The notes beneath the pieces are model-generated. The model made no database searches. It was not told where the DNA came from and worked only from the letters and a program-made list of their open reading frames with translations. Position numbers and translations under genes: made by a program. This document shows positions 51,782 to 60,455 of a stretch of 64,000 bases of DNA, in pieces. The stretch's first letter is position 1; each line of letters starts with the position of its first letter. The stretch is from Verrucomicrobiota bacterium (lineage in GTDB: Bacteria; Verrucomicrobiota; Verrucomicrobiia; Opitutales; Opitutaceae), in the NCBI GenBank assembly GCA_023386835.1, contig JAEWIY010000152.1:1-64000 (forward strand). Direction: 5' to 3'.

Positions 51782-54685
51782 ATGACGACAGCGAAGACCC
51801 AGCCCTTCCAACGAATCCTGATGGCGTGGCTCGCCGCAGCAGGCGCGGCGGTGGCCGCGTCCGCGCCCCAATCCGAGCTTCCGCTCTACCAGGCGGAGCC
51901 GTTAAAGGGCGCGGCCCCGGTGATCGATGGCCGTTTCGATGATGCGGTGTGGGCGTCCGCGGCCCGCGCGCCCATCCAGCGGCAGCATCACGATGAGAAG
52001 CCCCTGCCGGAAGGCGCGCGCAACGTGGGTTACTGGATGGCGGCCTGGGATGCGGAGAGCCTTTACCTCGCGGTGGAGGTGCAGGATGAGGAGGTCAACC
52101 AGCAGCAGTCGAACGCGTATGAGCCGCACAACGACGTCATCGAGATCTTCTTCGACCCGCTGCTGAACTATCGCTTCAACCTGCAGTACCGCGTCTGGCC
52201 CTTCGGCAAGGAGGGCAACCTTGCCGACATCTCGCAGGATCCGACCTGGGGACGTTGGGACGCGGGCAGCACGCTCACGCCGACCGGTTATCGGACGGAG
52301 ATCCGCGTGCCGCTCGCGCACTTCATGGAAGTGGCGCAGGTCGATCTGCGACCGGGCGACCTCATTGGCTTCGACGTTTCCATTCACGACGCTCCGTTTC
52401 CGACCGGGCAGGAGTGGACGCCGCCAAAGATCACCGGCTGGTCCGGCGACGGCACCAACTGGCAGTACGCGTCGCAGAACGGTCTGCTCGCGTTGGGAAA
52501 ACCCTCGGCGAACGCGCTCGCGTCGGTGCGCCCGGAGCGCGACGACATCGGCGAGACGCCGGTCGCCGAGGCAGCCACGCTTTGGCCTCGCATCGGCTTG
52601 CTCGAGGGGTTCTTCAACCTCGACTTCGTCAACCAGTCCTGGTCGCACAAGGAATTCCGTCCGTGGCGGCTGGGCCGCGTCCGTCATGTGCTGGTGGATA
52701 CGCGGGATGTGAATGACGTCCGCAGCGTCAATCGCACCGTCGGCCCGCACGCGCACGGCGAAGCGCTGGAGCCGCGGCCGCGCGTCGTGGAGCTCATGCT
52801 CACGGGGCAGCGCGAGGGCCGGCAGGAAGACCTGACGATCCTGACCACGCCGTTTCATCCAGCGACGAGCTATCGCACCAGTTCGCCGGACATCACGCTC
52901 TTCGACGAAATGCGAAAGGTGGGTCAACCGACGGGTCCGTCCTATATTGCACTGCCGTTGCGCGATGGTGTGACCGTGCGCGAGGTGAAGGACGGCGCGC
53001 GGCTCTTTGACCAGGCGAAGGACGGTCCGCTGGCTGAGGGCTGGGCACTCGTGTGGTTCGCGCGGAAGGACGACCCGCGCGCGACCGATTTGCCGATGGT
53101 GGTTTATCCGAACCGCAGTCCCGAGCGCATCGCAGTGGCTGCTGGTGGTGGCCTGTCGTGGCACTTCCGCGGCGCGGATCGCAACGCCCTCACGCTGCTG
53201 CCGCTCGAAGGCATCGCAGCGGTGGACAAGGCGACCACGCAGTCGTGGGTGGGGAAGGGGGCGTTGCCCGGTGACGTTCAAAAGCGGATTCGCACCTGGC
53301 AGAGCCGCAGCCAACGCTTGCCTGTTGGCGTCGACGAAACGTGGCAGTACCTGCCGGAGCGTGAGGCGTTCGAAATCAGGCAGCGCTTCGCGTACTCCGA
53401 AAGCCTGTCGCAGTGGCCGGTCGAGGAGACATTGATCGCGCCGCTGCCGCTGCTGTTGTCGAGCCGCGATGCGATCGAGCGTTTTCCGAAGGCGAACCTC
53501 AGTGACCTCGGCTACCGGTTGTTCCAGGGCCCGTACCTCGGAGTGCTCGGCGCATCTGAGATTCGCCTCGAACTGCCCACGGTCGATCTCGATACGCTGC
53601 CGCCGCGGCTCGACCGCCAGCGGCTGAGCAAGTCACCGCTGGGCCGCAAGTATCTCGCGCAACTCGACGAACTCGATCTCGCGAAGATCTTCGAGGCGAA
53701 CATGGACCGGGTCATGGCGCGGCCGCACTTTATGCCGCACATCTGGCCGATGATCGACAAACCGGACCTGTTCTCCGGGTACCCGCTCATTGATGACAAC
53801 CGGCGCCGTCAGCTGATCGAGCGCGTCGAGCACGGCCACGACGAGATCATCTTTAGCGAGGAATGGCGCGAGCGCCTCTGGCCGGACATGTCGCCCTACC
53901 TCGGGAGCAGCTTCCGTTATGGCAATCTCACTTATCCGTATGGCGTCGCGGAGCCGTACTACGGCGTCGTCGAGATGCTCTCGAAGATGTATTATTTCTG
54001 CCAGGGCATCGACGATTACAGCGTCATGGTCCGGCACTGGGACCGGATCAAGGAGCTGACGGAGATCATCTGGCACGGAGGTTTCGTCCAGTACCGCTAT
54101 GATGGCGGTACCATGATCGGTGAGGCGCTCGTGGGGCTCGTGAAGGGAGCCGAGGCAGCCGGTGACCTTCGCTTCCAGCGGCGCGCGATGCTGCGTCTTG
54201 CCCAACATGCGGCGAGCGCGCCCGGTTACCTCGAAGGCGGACAGCGCCTGGCGGACGACCGGTCCTGGGCGCGACGCGGCATGTCGCCCGTCCTGCTCGG
54301 GCCGATACAGCAGACCACACCGGGCACCGCCTCCGCGACCGGCGACGGTTCGCTGAACGGTTCCGACGGCCAGTACTACTGGGATCGCGGGTACGGGAAT
54401 CCCGTTGTGCTCCGTGACTTCGCGCTGCCCCAGGTCCGGGCGATCGAGGAGCAGCTCGATCGGGACAACCCGGATTGGTATCGGGAAACTGGACACAACT
54501 TCAAACGTCGCGACGGCATGTTCCGCCGCTTCACGGTGCGCGCACTCGTCATGAGGGAGCCCATCGCCACGCTCGAACGCCAGGTCGAGGGCCTGCGTGC
54601 AACCTTCAAGGACAATCCGGAATTCGACGCCGCGGTCCTGATCATCCTGCTCCAGCGCATTCAGGAGGATCTCGGAGCAGGCTGA
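51782..54685 (+). CDS. Secreted protein with CBM9-like domain and large unassigned region
   Basis: A signal peptide (RILMAWLAAAGAAVAASAPQ region) is followed by a CBM9-like carbohydrate-binding domain at about residues 35-240 (VIDGRFDDAVWASAARAPIQ, ESLYLAVEVQDEEVNQQQSN, DVIEIFFDPLLNYRFNLQYR). The remaining 700 residues do not match any family I recognise. They are rich in aromatic and acidic residues (DNNRRRQLIERVEHGHDEII; SSFRYGNLTYPYGVAEPYYG) and include helical segments that could form an alpha/alpha toroid, as in many polysaccharide lyases and hydrolases. A pectin-active enzyme is plausible but not shown. It starts seven bases after the GH140 gene. Confidence 0.65.
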   Translation: MTTAKTQPFQRILMAWLAAAGAAVAASAPQSELPLYQAEPLKGAAPVIDGRFDDAVWASAARAPIQRQHHDEKPLPEGARNVGYWMAAWDAESLYLAVEVQDEEVNQQQSNAYEPHNDVIEIFFDPLLNYRFNLQYRVWPFGKEGNLADISQDPTWGRWDAGSTLTPTGYRTEIRVPLAHFMEVAQVDLRPGDLIGFDVSIHDAPFPTGQEWTPPKITGWSGDGTNWQYASQNGLLALGKPSANALASVRPERDDIGETPVAEAATLWPRIGLLEGFFNLDFVNQSWSHKEFRPWRLGRVRHVLVDTRDVNDVRSVNRTVGPHAHGEALEPRPRVVELMLTGQREGRQEDLTILTTPFHPATSYRTSSPDITLFDEMRKVGQPTGPSYIALPLRDGVTVREVKDGARLFDQAKDGPLAEGWALVWFARKDDPRATDLPMVVYPNRSPERIAVAAGGGLSWHFRGADRNALTLLPLEGIAAVDKATTQSWVGKGALPGDVQKRIRTWQSRSQRLPVGVDETWQYLPEREAFEIRQRFAYSESLSQWPVEETLIAPLPLLLSSRDAIERFPKANLSDLGYRLFQGPYLGVLGASEIRLELPTVDLDTLPPRLDRQRLSKSPLGRKYLAQLDELDLAKIFEANMDRVMARPHFMPHIWPMIDKPDLFSGYPLIDDNRRRQLIERVEHGHDEIIFSEEWRERLWPDMSPYLGSSFRYGNLTYPYGVAEPYYGVVEMLSKMYYFCQGIDDYSVMVRHWDRIKELTEIIWHGGFVQYRYDGGTMIGEALVGLVKGAEAAGDLRFQRRAMLRLAQHAASAPGYLEGGQRLADDRSWARRGMSPVLLGPIQQTTPGTASATGDGSLNGSDGQYYWDRGYGNPVVLRDFALPQVRAIEEQLDRDNPDWYRETGHNFKRRDGMFRRFTVRALVMREPIATLERQVEGLRATFKDNPEFDAAVLIILLQRIQEDLGAG

Positions 54686-55022
54686 TTCAGCCTCCCCAAG
54701 GCAATGTGAGGGTTCGCGTTGACCGCGCTCTAATCACGTCGGTTAAAAGCGTTCAGCATATATAAACATTAGATGCGTGTGCTTATGATTATTCCCCCGA
54801 TGAGGGCCGTTTACCATTTGACAGCATGGCTCCGAGCACCGAGGACAATGAAATCGAATTTCGGAGCGCAGAAAACGTTCGTTAAAGACGAACGGAAGTA
54901 TGGTTAATGCCGCGACCAGTCCTGGCTCCCTTCCTGACAATTCCCACCGCGTGACGCTGCCGCTGAACGCGCACGACAAGCCCTTTGGGCCGCCCTGCGT
55001 CCCTCCCCAAGCCCCCTAACCC
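54686..55022. promoter_or_regulatory. Intergenic control region before the TonB receptor
   Basis: A short stem AGGCTG-ATT-CAGCCT (54679-54693) spans the stop of the CBM9 gene. An AT-rich stretch CATATATAAACATT at about 54757-54770 may hold a -10 element and TTGACA occurs at 54818-54823 without a convincing partner. The gap of 337 bases is the longest in the plus-strand run, so the receptor gene probably has its own promoter. Confidence 0.4.
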
Positions 55023-58000
55023 ATGAAATACCCAAGAAACCGTACGACCGCCACTCTGGCGGCGCTTACGATGATCTGCGGGCCCGGCATCAGCTGGGCT
55101 CAGCGCGTCGACACGCGCCAAGACGAGTCAGCGCAGTCCGACGACATCGTTGTCCTCTCGCCGTTCGAGGTTTCGGCTGAGCAGGAAGATGGTGGTTATC
55201 TCGCCGAGACAACGCTGGCAGGTAATCGCCTCAACACGAAGCTGCGCGACATCGGCAACGCGGTCACGGTGATCACGCCGCAGATGCTCGAGGACATCGG
55301 CGCCACCAACAACGCCACGCTGCTGCAGTACACGACCAACACCGAGGTCGGCGGCATCCAGGGCAACTACGCCGGGGTAGGTGACGGAGCCGTGCTCGAC
55401 GAGTCGAGCCACTTCGGCAACCCGAACAACAACACCCGGGTTCGCGGCCTCTCCGCGGCGGACAACACCCGCGACTTCTTCCTCACGGACATTCCGTGGG
55501 ATGGATACAACATCGACGGCATCGACCTGCAGCGTGGTCCAAATTCGATCCTGTTCGGCCAGGGCAAACCTGCGGGCATCATCAACGCCCGCACGGCCGG
55601 TGCCTCGTTCAAGGATTCCACCAAGATCACGGCGACCTACGGCAGCCACGACAGCACGCGTGCGACTTTGAACGCAAATCGCGTGCTGCTGCCGCAGGAA
55701 CTCGCGCTCCGTGTCGCCGGTTTGTACGACGACACGAAATTCCAGCAGGATCCGGCGTTCAGCCGCCAGAAGCGCGTGTTCGCCGCGACCCGCTGGGAGC
55801 CCAAGATCCTCAAGCGCGGCAGCGCCCGCACGATCATCCGCGCCAATATCGAAGCGGGTGAGGTGCGCAGCAACATGCCGCGGCAGCTCCCGCCATACGA
55901 CCAGCTCACACCCTGGTTCCACGAGGGCACGTACACCGGTTACCGCGCGAACGGTACCGAAAAAACCTTCAACGCGACCGACCAGCGGACGTACTCCTTC
56001 GCGCAGTTCGCGGAGCGCTTCGGACGCACGCCCGACGGTGGCCCCCTCGAGGAGGTGCGCGCCGGCAGCTTCCCTTACAGCGGGGAGAACGCCGCGTTTA
56101 ATCCGTGGCTGGGTGAGTGGCGCTTCGAGAACCCAACGATCAACTTCGACGGCTCCCGCACGTCCCCGCTGAACGGTCTGCTGTGGGAACCCAAGGGCGA
56201 CTTCGGACTCGCGCCCAACGGCACGCAGGACCGCAACATTGCCGGTCTTCCCTTCGCCCGCGCCTCGGCGATCGGCTCCTACTCGAACTTCGCGCGCAAG
56301 GCGCGCCTGCCGTACTACTCGTGGGGCGTCTACAAGGACAAGTCGCTCACGGATCCGTCAGTGTTCAACTTCTATGACAAGCTGATCGACGGCGACAACA
56401 AGCGCGAGTGGACCGACTTCCGGGTCTACAATGTCAACCTCGCCCAGACCTTCTTCCAGGACCGTGTTGGTCTCGAGGCGACGTACAACCGCGAGAACGT
56501 CACCCGCGGCCAGTCCTCCGTCCTCGGCACGCCCAGCCTCATGATCGACATCATGACGACGTACCCGGACGGCTCGCCCAACCCGAACGTCGGCCGGCCG
56601 TTCATCTACGGCATGAGCGCTTACAACCGTGAATCGAAGTCCGAGCGCGAGTCCGGCCGCGTGACCGCGTTCGCGACGCATGACTTCGAACGCAATCGCG
56701 AGAGCACGCTGCTGACGCGTATCCTCGGTCGCCATACAGTCACCGGCCTCGTGGCCCAGGACGAGTTCAATGTCGATACCCGCACCTGGCAGCGTTATGG
56801 TTCCGACGACGCGTTCGTGGCCTCGCTCAACCGTCCCGCCGGCAGCAGCGAGCTGAAGTTCAACACGAACACGCTCACGCCCACGACGGTAATCTACCTC
56901 GGGCCCTCGCTCGCCGGCCGCAACCAGGCCGCTGGCGCCAACATCCCGAACCCCGGCGGGATTTCGACAATCGGGCCCGGCGCGACGCTCCGCGTGTTCG
57001 ACTCGACCTGGAACGCACCCGCTGGCGTCAATCCCGCAGATCCCTGGACCGACACGACGCTCATCGGCACCCCCGCCAACCCGCTCGTCAGCACGCAGTC
57101 CGAGAACCCTGCCAACTACGTCGGCTGGGTCGATCGTCCCTACAACGTGATCGACGCCGATCAGACGGAGGCCAACCGCCAGATGCTCACGACGTCCGCC
57201 GAGCTTCGTCGGCAGAAGGTCGCCTCTCAGGCCTTCGTCTGGCAGGGCCACTTCCTCAACGACGCGCTTGTCGGCACCTGGGGCGTCCGCAAGGACATCT
57301 CGAAGTCGTGGGGTGAAACCCGCAACATCAACTCGCCGAGCAGCAACCCGACGACGGGCCGCCTCAACCTGAACCCGAACTCGTACCATCTGCCGGAAGA
57401 CTACACGAACCGCGTCGAGGTCACCTCGCATGCGTGGACCGCGGTCGCTCACCTCAACCAGCTCCCGGGGCTTGATCGCCTGATGGAACGCTGGCCCGTG
57501 AATGTGAGCCTATTCTACAACGACTCGAGCAACTTCGAGGCGCTGTCGCAGCGTGTGAACTTCCTGAACGATCCGATCGCGCCGCCCTCCGGCCAGACGA
57601 AGGATCAGGGCGTCCGCATCGAGACCAAAGACGGCCGCTGGAGCCTCCGTGTGAACAAGTACGAGACGACCGTCACCAACGGCTCGAGCACCGCGCTCGC
57701 CGGTGCCTACAACATCGGCAACGAGATCGCCCTCGCCACGATGTGGTCCCGCCGTTTCGAGCATCAGTTGCTTGGATACACGCTCGCCAACCGGCCTCCC
57801 GGCGACCCGTACGCGCACCCGAGCGCAGGCTCGTTCCGCTACGCCCCGGGCGTGGGCCAAACGCAGGCGGACGCTGACGCGCTGATGCATAGCCACATCG
57901 AAGCGTTCAATACGTGGATTGCTTCAGTCGATCCGCGCTTCTTCGAGGCGTGGGGCTACGATCCGGCCGACTTGAACAAGCAGCCGGTGTCAAACACGCC

Positions 58001-58691
58001 GCTCGGCTTCGCAGTCACCGAGGACAGCGTGTCCAAGGGGTACGAAATCGAAATTGCCGCGCAGCCGACCCGCAACTGGCGCATTGCAATCAACGCCAGC
58101 AAGACCGAGGCGATCCGCAAAAACATCGGCGGTTCGGCGCTATCCGAGTTCATGGACTCGTACCAGAACGCGGTCAGCAATACGCCGGTCGGTGACTTGC
58201 GCATCTGGTGGGGCGCCAGCACGGCTGAAACCGCCGAGATCCGCTGGAACCGCGCCGTCGGCTCTGAGTGGGCGCAGCGCAAGCTGCAGGAAGGCACCGC
58301 TGTGCCCGAGCTCCGCCAGTGGCGCGTCAACGCGATCACGAACTACTCATTCGATCGCGGCGTCCTCAAGGGCATCAATGCGGGCGCGGCTGTGCGCTAC
58401 GAGGACGAGATTGCGATTGGCTACCGCCCGATTGCCGGCTCGACCCCGACCGAGCTGAACTTCGATATCGCGGACCCCTACATGGGCCCGTCCGAGACGA
58501 ATTTCGACTTCTGGGTCGGTTATCACCGCAAGCTCACGCCGAAGCTCGACTGGCGCATCCAGCTCAACGTGCGCAACGCCTTCACGGGCGACGAGCTGAT
58601 CCCCATCACGGTCCAACCCGACGGTTCGCCCGCAGCCTACCGCATTGCGCCACCGCGAACGTGGGAAATCACGAACACGTTCGAGTTCTAG
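55023..58691 (+). CDS. TonB-dependent outer-membrane receptor, SusC-independent Verrucomicrobial type
   Basis: This 1222-residue outer-membrane receptor should import the released apiosyl oligosaccharide. A signal peptide of about 27 residues ends near GISWAQ. A TonB-box-like IVVLSPFEVSAEQ follows, then the plug domain (RDIGNAVTVITPQMLEDIGA, GLSAADNTRDFFLTDIPWDG, IDLQRGPNSILFGQGKPAGI) and the beta-barrel, which ends with the aromatic TWEITNTFEF. No carboxypeptidase-like N-terminal domain or SusD gene is present, which fits Verrucomicrobiota rather than Bacteroidota. It is followed by a good terminator at 58716-58750. The substrate is inferred from the locus. Confidence 0.88.
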   Translation: MKYPRNRTTATLAALTMICGPGISWAQRVDTRQDESAQSDDIVVLSPFEVSAEQEDGGYLAETTLAGNRLNTKLRDIGNAVTVITPQMLEDIGATNNATLLQYTTNTEVGGIQGNYAGVGDGAVLDESSHFGNPNNNTRVRGLSAADNTRDFFLTDIPWDGYNIDGIDLQRGPNSILFGQGKPAGIINARTAGASFKDSTKITATYGSHDSTRATLNANRVLLPQELALRVAGLYDDTKFQQDPAFSRQKRVFAATRWEPKILKRGSARTIIRANIEAGEVRSNMPRQLPPYDQLTPWFHEGTYTGYRANGTEKTFNATDQRTYSFAQFAERFGRTPDGGPLEEVRAGSFPYSGENAAFNPWLGEWRFENPTINFDGSRTSPLNGLLWEPKGDFGLAPNGTQDRNIAGLPFARASAIGSYSNFARKARLPYYSWGVYKDKSLTDPSVFNFYDKLIDGDNKREWTDFRVYNVNLAQTFFQDRVGLEATYNRENVTRGQSSVLGTPSLMIDIMTTYPDGSPNPNVGRPFIYGMSAYNRESKSERESGRVTAFATHDFERNRESTLLTRILGRHTVTGLVAQDEFNVDTRTWQRYGSDDAFVASLNRPAGSSELKFNTNTLTPTTVIYLGPSLAGRNQAAGANIPNPGGISTIGPGATLRVFDSTWNAPAGVNPADPWTDTTLIGTPANPLVSTQSENPANYVGWVDRPYNVIDADQTEANRQMLTTSAELRRQKVASQAFVWQGHFLNDALVGTWGVRKDISKSWGETRNINSPSSNPTTGRLNLNPNSYHLPEDYTNRVEVTSHAWTAVAHLNQLPGLDRLMERWPVNVSLFYNDSSNFEALSQRVNFLNDPIAPPSGQTKDQGVRIETKDGRWSLRVNKYETTVTNGSSTALAGAYNIGNEIALATMWSRRFEHQLLGYTLANRPPGDPYAHPSAGSFRYAPGVGQTQADADALMHSHIEAFNTWIASVDPRFFEAWGYDPADLNKQPVSNTPLGFAVTEDSVSKGYEIEIAAQPTRNWRIAINASKTEAIRKNIGGSALSEFMDSYQNAVSNTPVGDLRIWWGASTAETAEIRWNRAVGSEWAQRKLQEGTAVPELRQWRVNAITNYSFDRGVLKGINAGAAVRYEDEIAIGYRPIAGSTPTELNFDIADPYMGPSETNFDFWVGYHRKLTPKLDWRIQLNVRNAFTGDELIPITVQPDGSPAAYRIAPPRTWEITNTFEF

Positions 58692-58715
58692 GTTGGGTCA
58701 AGGTATGAAGTACAT

Positions 58716-58750
58716 GCCGGCGGCTCTCGGGCCGCCGGTATTTTGTTTGT
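58716..58750 (+). terminator. Rho-independent terminator after the TonB receptor
   Basis: CCGGCGGC (58717-58724), a six-base loop and GCCGCCGG (58731-58738) form an 8-bp GC stem, followed by TATTTTGTTTGT. This separates the receptor gene from the second GH140 gene. Confidence 0.85.
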
Positions 58751-58817
58751 CGCATCCATTCGTTGGGTACGGAGTGGCCGACGATTCCGTTCACACCCTT
58801 CGTGTCCGAGTTCGCAG

Positions 58818-60299
58818 ATGATCCTCCGCCCGCTCCTCGCTTCGTTCACCGTGACGTTCCTCGCCGTGACAGCCTCTCCAGGCAATCTCCGTGTGTCACC
58901 CGAAGGGCGAATATTCACCGCCGCGGATGGTCAGCCCTTCCTCTGGATCGGCGACACGGCGTGGGAGCTCTTTCACCGGCTCGATCGCGACGAGGCGCGT
59001 CACTACCTCACTTGCCGCGCCGAGCAGGGGTTCAACGTGATTCAGGCCGTGATCCTCGCGGAGCGCGACGGCCTTCGCGTGCCTAACGCATACGGCCACG
59101 TGCCCTTCCACGATCTGGATCCGCGTCGGCCGAACGAGGCGTATTTCGAGCACGTCGATTTCATTGTGCGCGAGGCCGCGCGTCTTGGGTTCCACATCGC
59201 GCTGCTTCCGACGTGGGGCGACAAGGTCGCGGGCCACCGCGCCGGCAGCGGGCCTGTGGTGTTCAATCCCGACAACGCCGCGGACTACGGCCGCTTCCTC
59301 GGCCATCGCTACCGCGAAGCGCGCGTCATCTGGATGCTCGGCGGCGACCGCTCCATCGAGCAGGAGATCTCGTACCGCACGTGGGACGCAATGGCAGCGG
59401 GCATTCGCGAAGGCGACGGCGGTGCGCACCTGATGACGTATCATCCCGCCGGCGGCGACACCTCAGCGATGTGGTTTCACAACGCCCCTTGGCTCGATTT
59501 CAACGTCTTCCAGAGCGGTCATGAGAAGCGCTTCAATCCCGTTTACCGCACCGCTGCCGAACTTGCGCTGCTGCAGCCGCGCAAGCCGTTCCTCGACGCG
59601 GAGCCTCCGTACGAGGACATCGCGATCCGTTTTTGGGATTTCATCCGCTGGGGTGAGCCCGACCCTATCCCGCCCGACGTCATCGACGCCGAGGGCATGC
59701 TGGTTCGCCCTGAGCACTTCTCGCGCGGCTTCTTCGACGCTCACGACGTGCGCGTAAGCGCCTACTGGAGCCTGCTCGCGGGCGGCGCGGGTTTCACTTA
59801 CGGCCACAATGCCGTCTGGCAGATGCACCGTCGCGGTGAGAAAGCGACGATTCCCACGCAGTCTGAATGGCGCGAAGCGCTCGATCGTCCGGGGGCTCGC
59901 TCCATGCAGCACCTGCGCAGACTCTTCGAGCAACGTCCGTTCTTTCGTCTGCGCCCCGACCAGTCGATCGTCTACGGAGACAATCCGGACGGCCCACGAC
60001 ACATCCGCGCGGCTCTCGATGATCAACGTGAGTTCGCGTTGGTGTACCTGGCTGAGGGACGTCCGGTTGAGCTCGTGTTGGGAAAAGTCCGCGGCGAAAC
60101 CGCAATTATCCTCTGGTTCGACCCGCGCACCGGAGAGATTCACGCACGTCGCGAAATGCCAAATACAGGCCGCCATGCGTTCACGCCACCCACTGAAGGC
60201 CCGGAAGAAGATTGGGTCCTCATCATCGAGGCCGTCGATGCCAACCTACCCGCATTGAAGACACGGAAGGATCCGCCGGGCGGGCCTGGTTCCGCGTAG
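58818..60299 (+). CDS. Secreted GH140-type (DUF4038) apiosidase
   Basis: A second DUF4038/GH140 protein of 493 aa. Here the ATG at 58818 opens a signal peptide (RPLLASFTVTFLAVTASPGN), so the enzyme is exported. The catalytic domain begins GQPFLWIGDTAWELFHRL (38-55) and has Asp177 (MLGGDRSI) and Glu262 (LDAEPPYED). It is clearly paralogous to the cytoplasmic copy at 50443-51774 but has an extra loop (GEPDPIPPDVIDAEGMLVRP region). Position after the receptor suggests it works on the polymer at the surface or in the periplasm. A terminator separates it from the receptor, so it likely has its own promoter. Confidence 0.8.
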   Translation: MILRPLLASFTVTFLAVTASPGNLRVSPEGRIFTAADGQPFLWIGDTAWELFHRLDRDEARHYLTCRAEQGFNVIQAVILAERDGLRVPNAYGHVPFHDLDPRRPNEAYFEHVDFIVREAARLGFHIALLPTWGDKVAGHRAGSGPVVFNPDNAADYGRFLGHRYREARVIWMLGGDRSIEQEISYRTWDAMAAGIREGDGGAHLMTYHPAGGDTSAMWFHNAPWLDFNVFQSGHEKRFNPVYRTAAELALLQPRKPFLDAEPPYEDIAIRFWDFIRWGEPDPIPPDVIDAEGMLVRPEHFSRGFFDAHDVRVSAYWSLLAGGAGFTYGHNAVWQMHRRGEKATIPTQSEWREALDRPGARSMQHLRRLFEQRPFFRLRPDQSIVYGDNPDGPRHIRAALDDQREFALVYLAEGRPVELVLGKVRGETAIILWFDPRTGEIHARREMPNTGRHAFTPPTEGPEEDWVLIIEAVDANLPALKTRKDPPGGPGSA

Positions 60300-60348
60300 G
60301 CCGCCCGCTTGCGGGCGCTCCCTCGGCGCGAGCAAGCTCGCAGCCTAC
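60296..60348. repeat. Double-hairpin palindromic element
   Basis: An outer GTAGGC/GCCTAC pair (60296-60301, 60343-60348) encloses two GC-rich hairpins, GCCCGC-TT-GCGGGC (60303-60316) and GCGAGC-AA-GCTCGC (60328-60341). This looks like a REP/BIME-type dispersed element. The first arm covers the stop codon of the GH140 gene. Confidence 0.6.
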
Positions 60349-60455
60349 CGGCGTCGTTATCGCCGCCGCAGCCCACCAATCCATGCACAACGAAAGCCAC
60401 CTTCCGCATGCATTTTTGGCCTGAACTGGTCGCCCGCGCACCGCATCTTTGCTGG

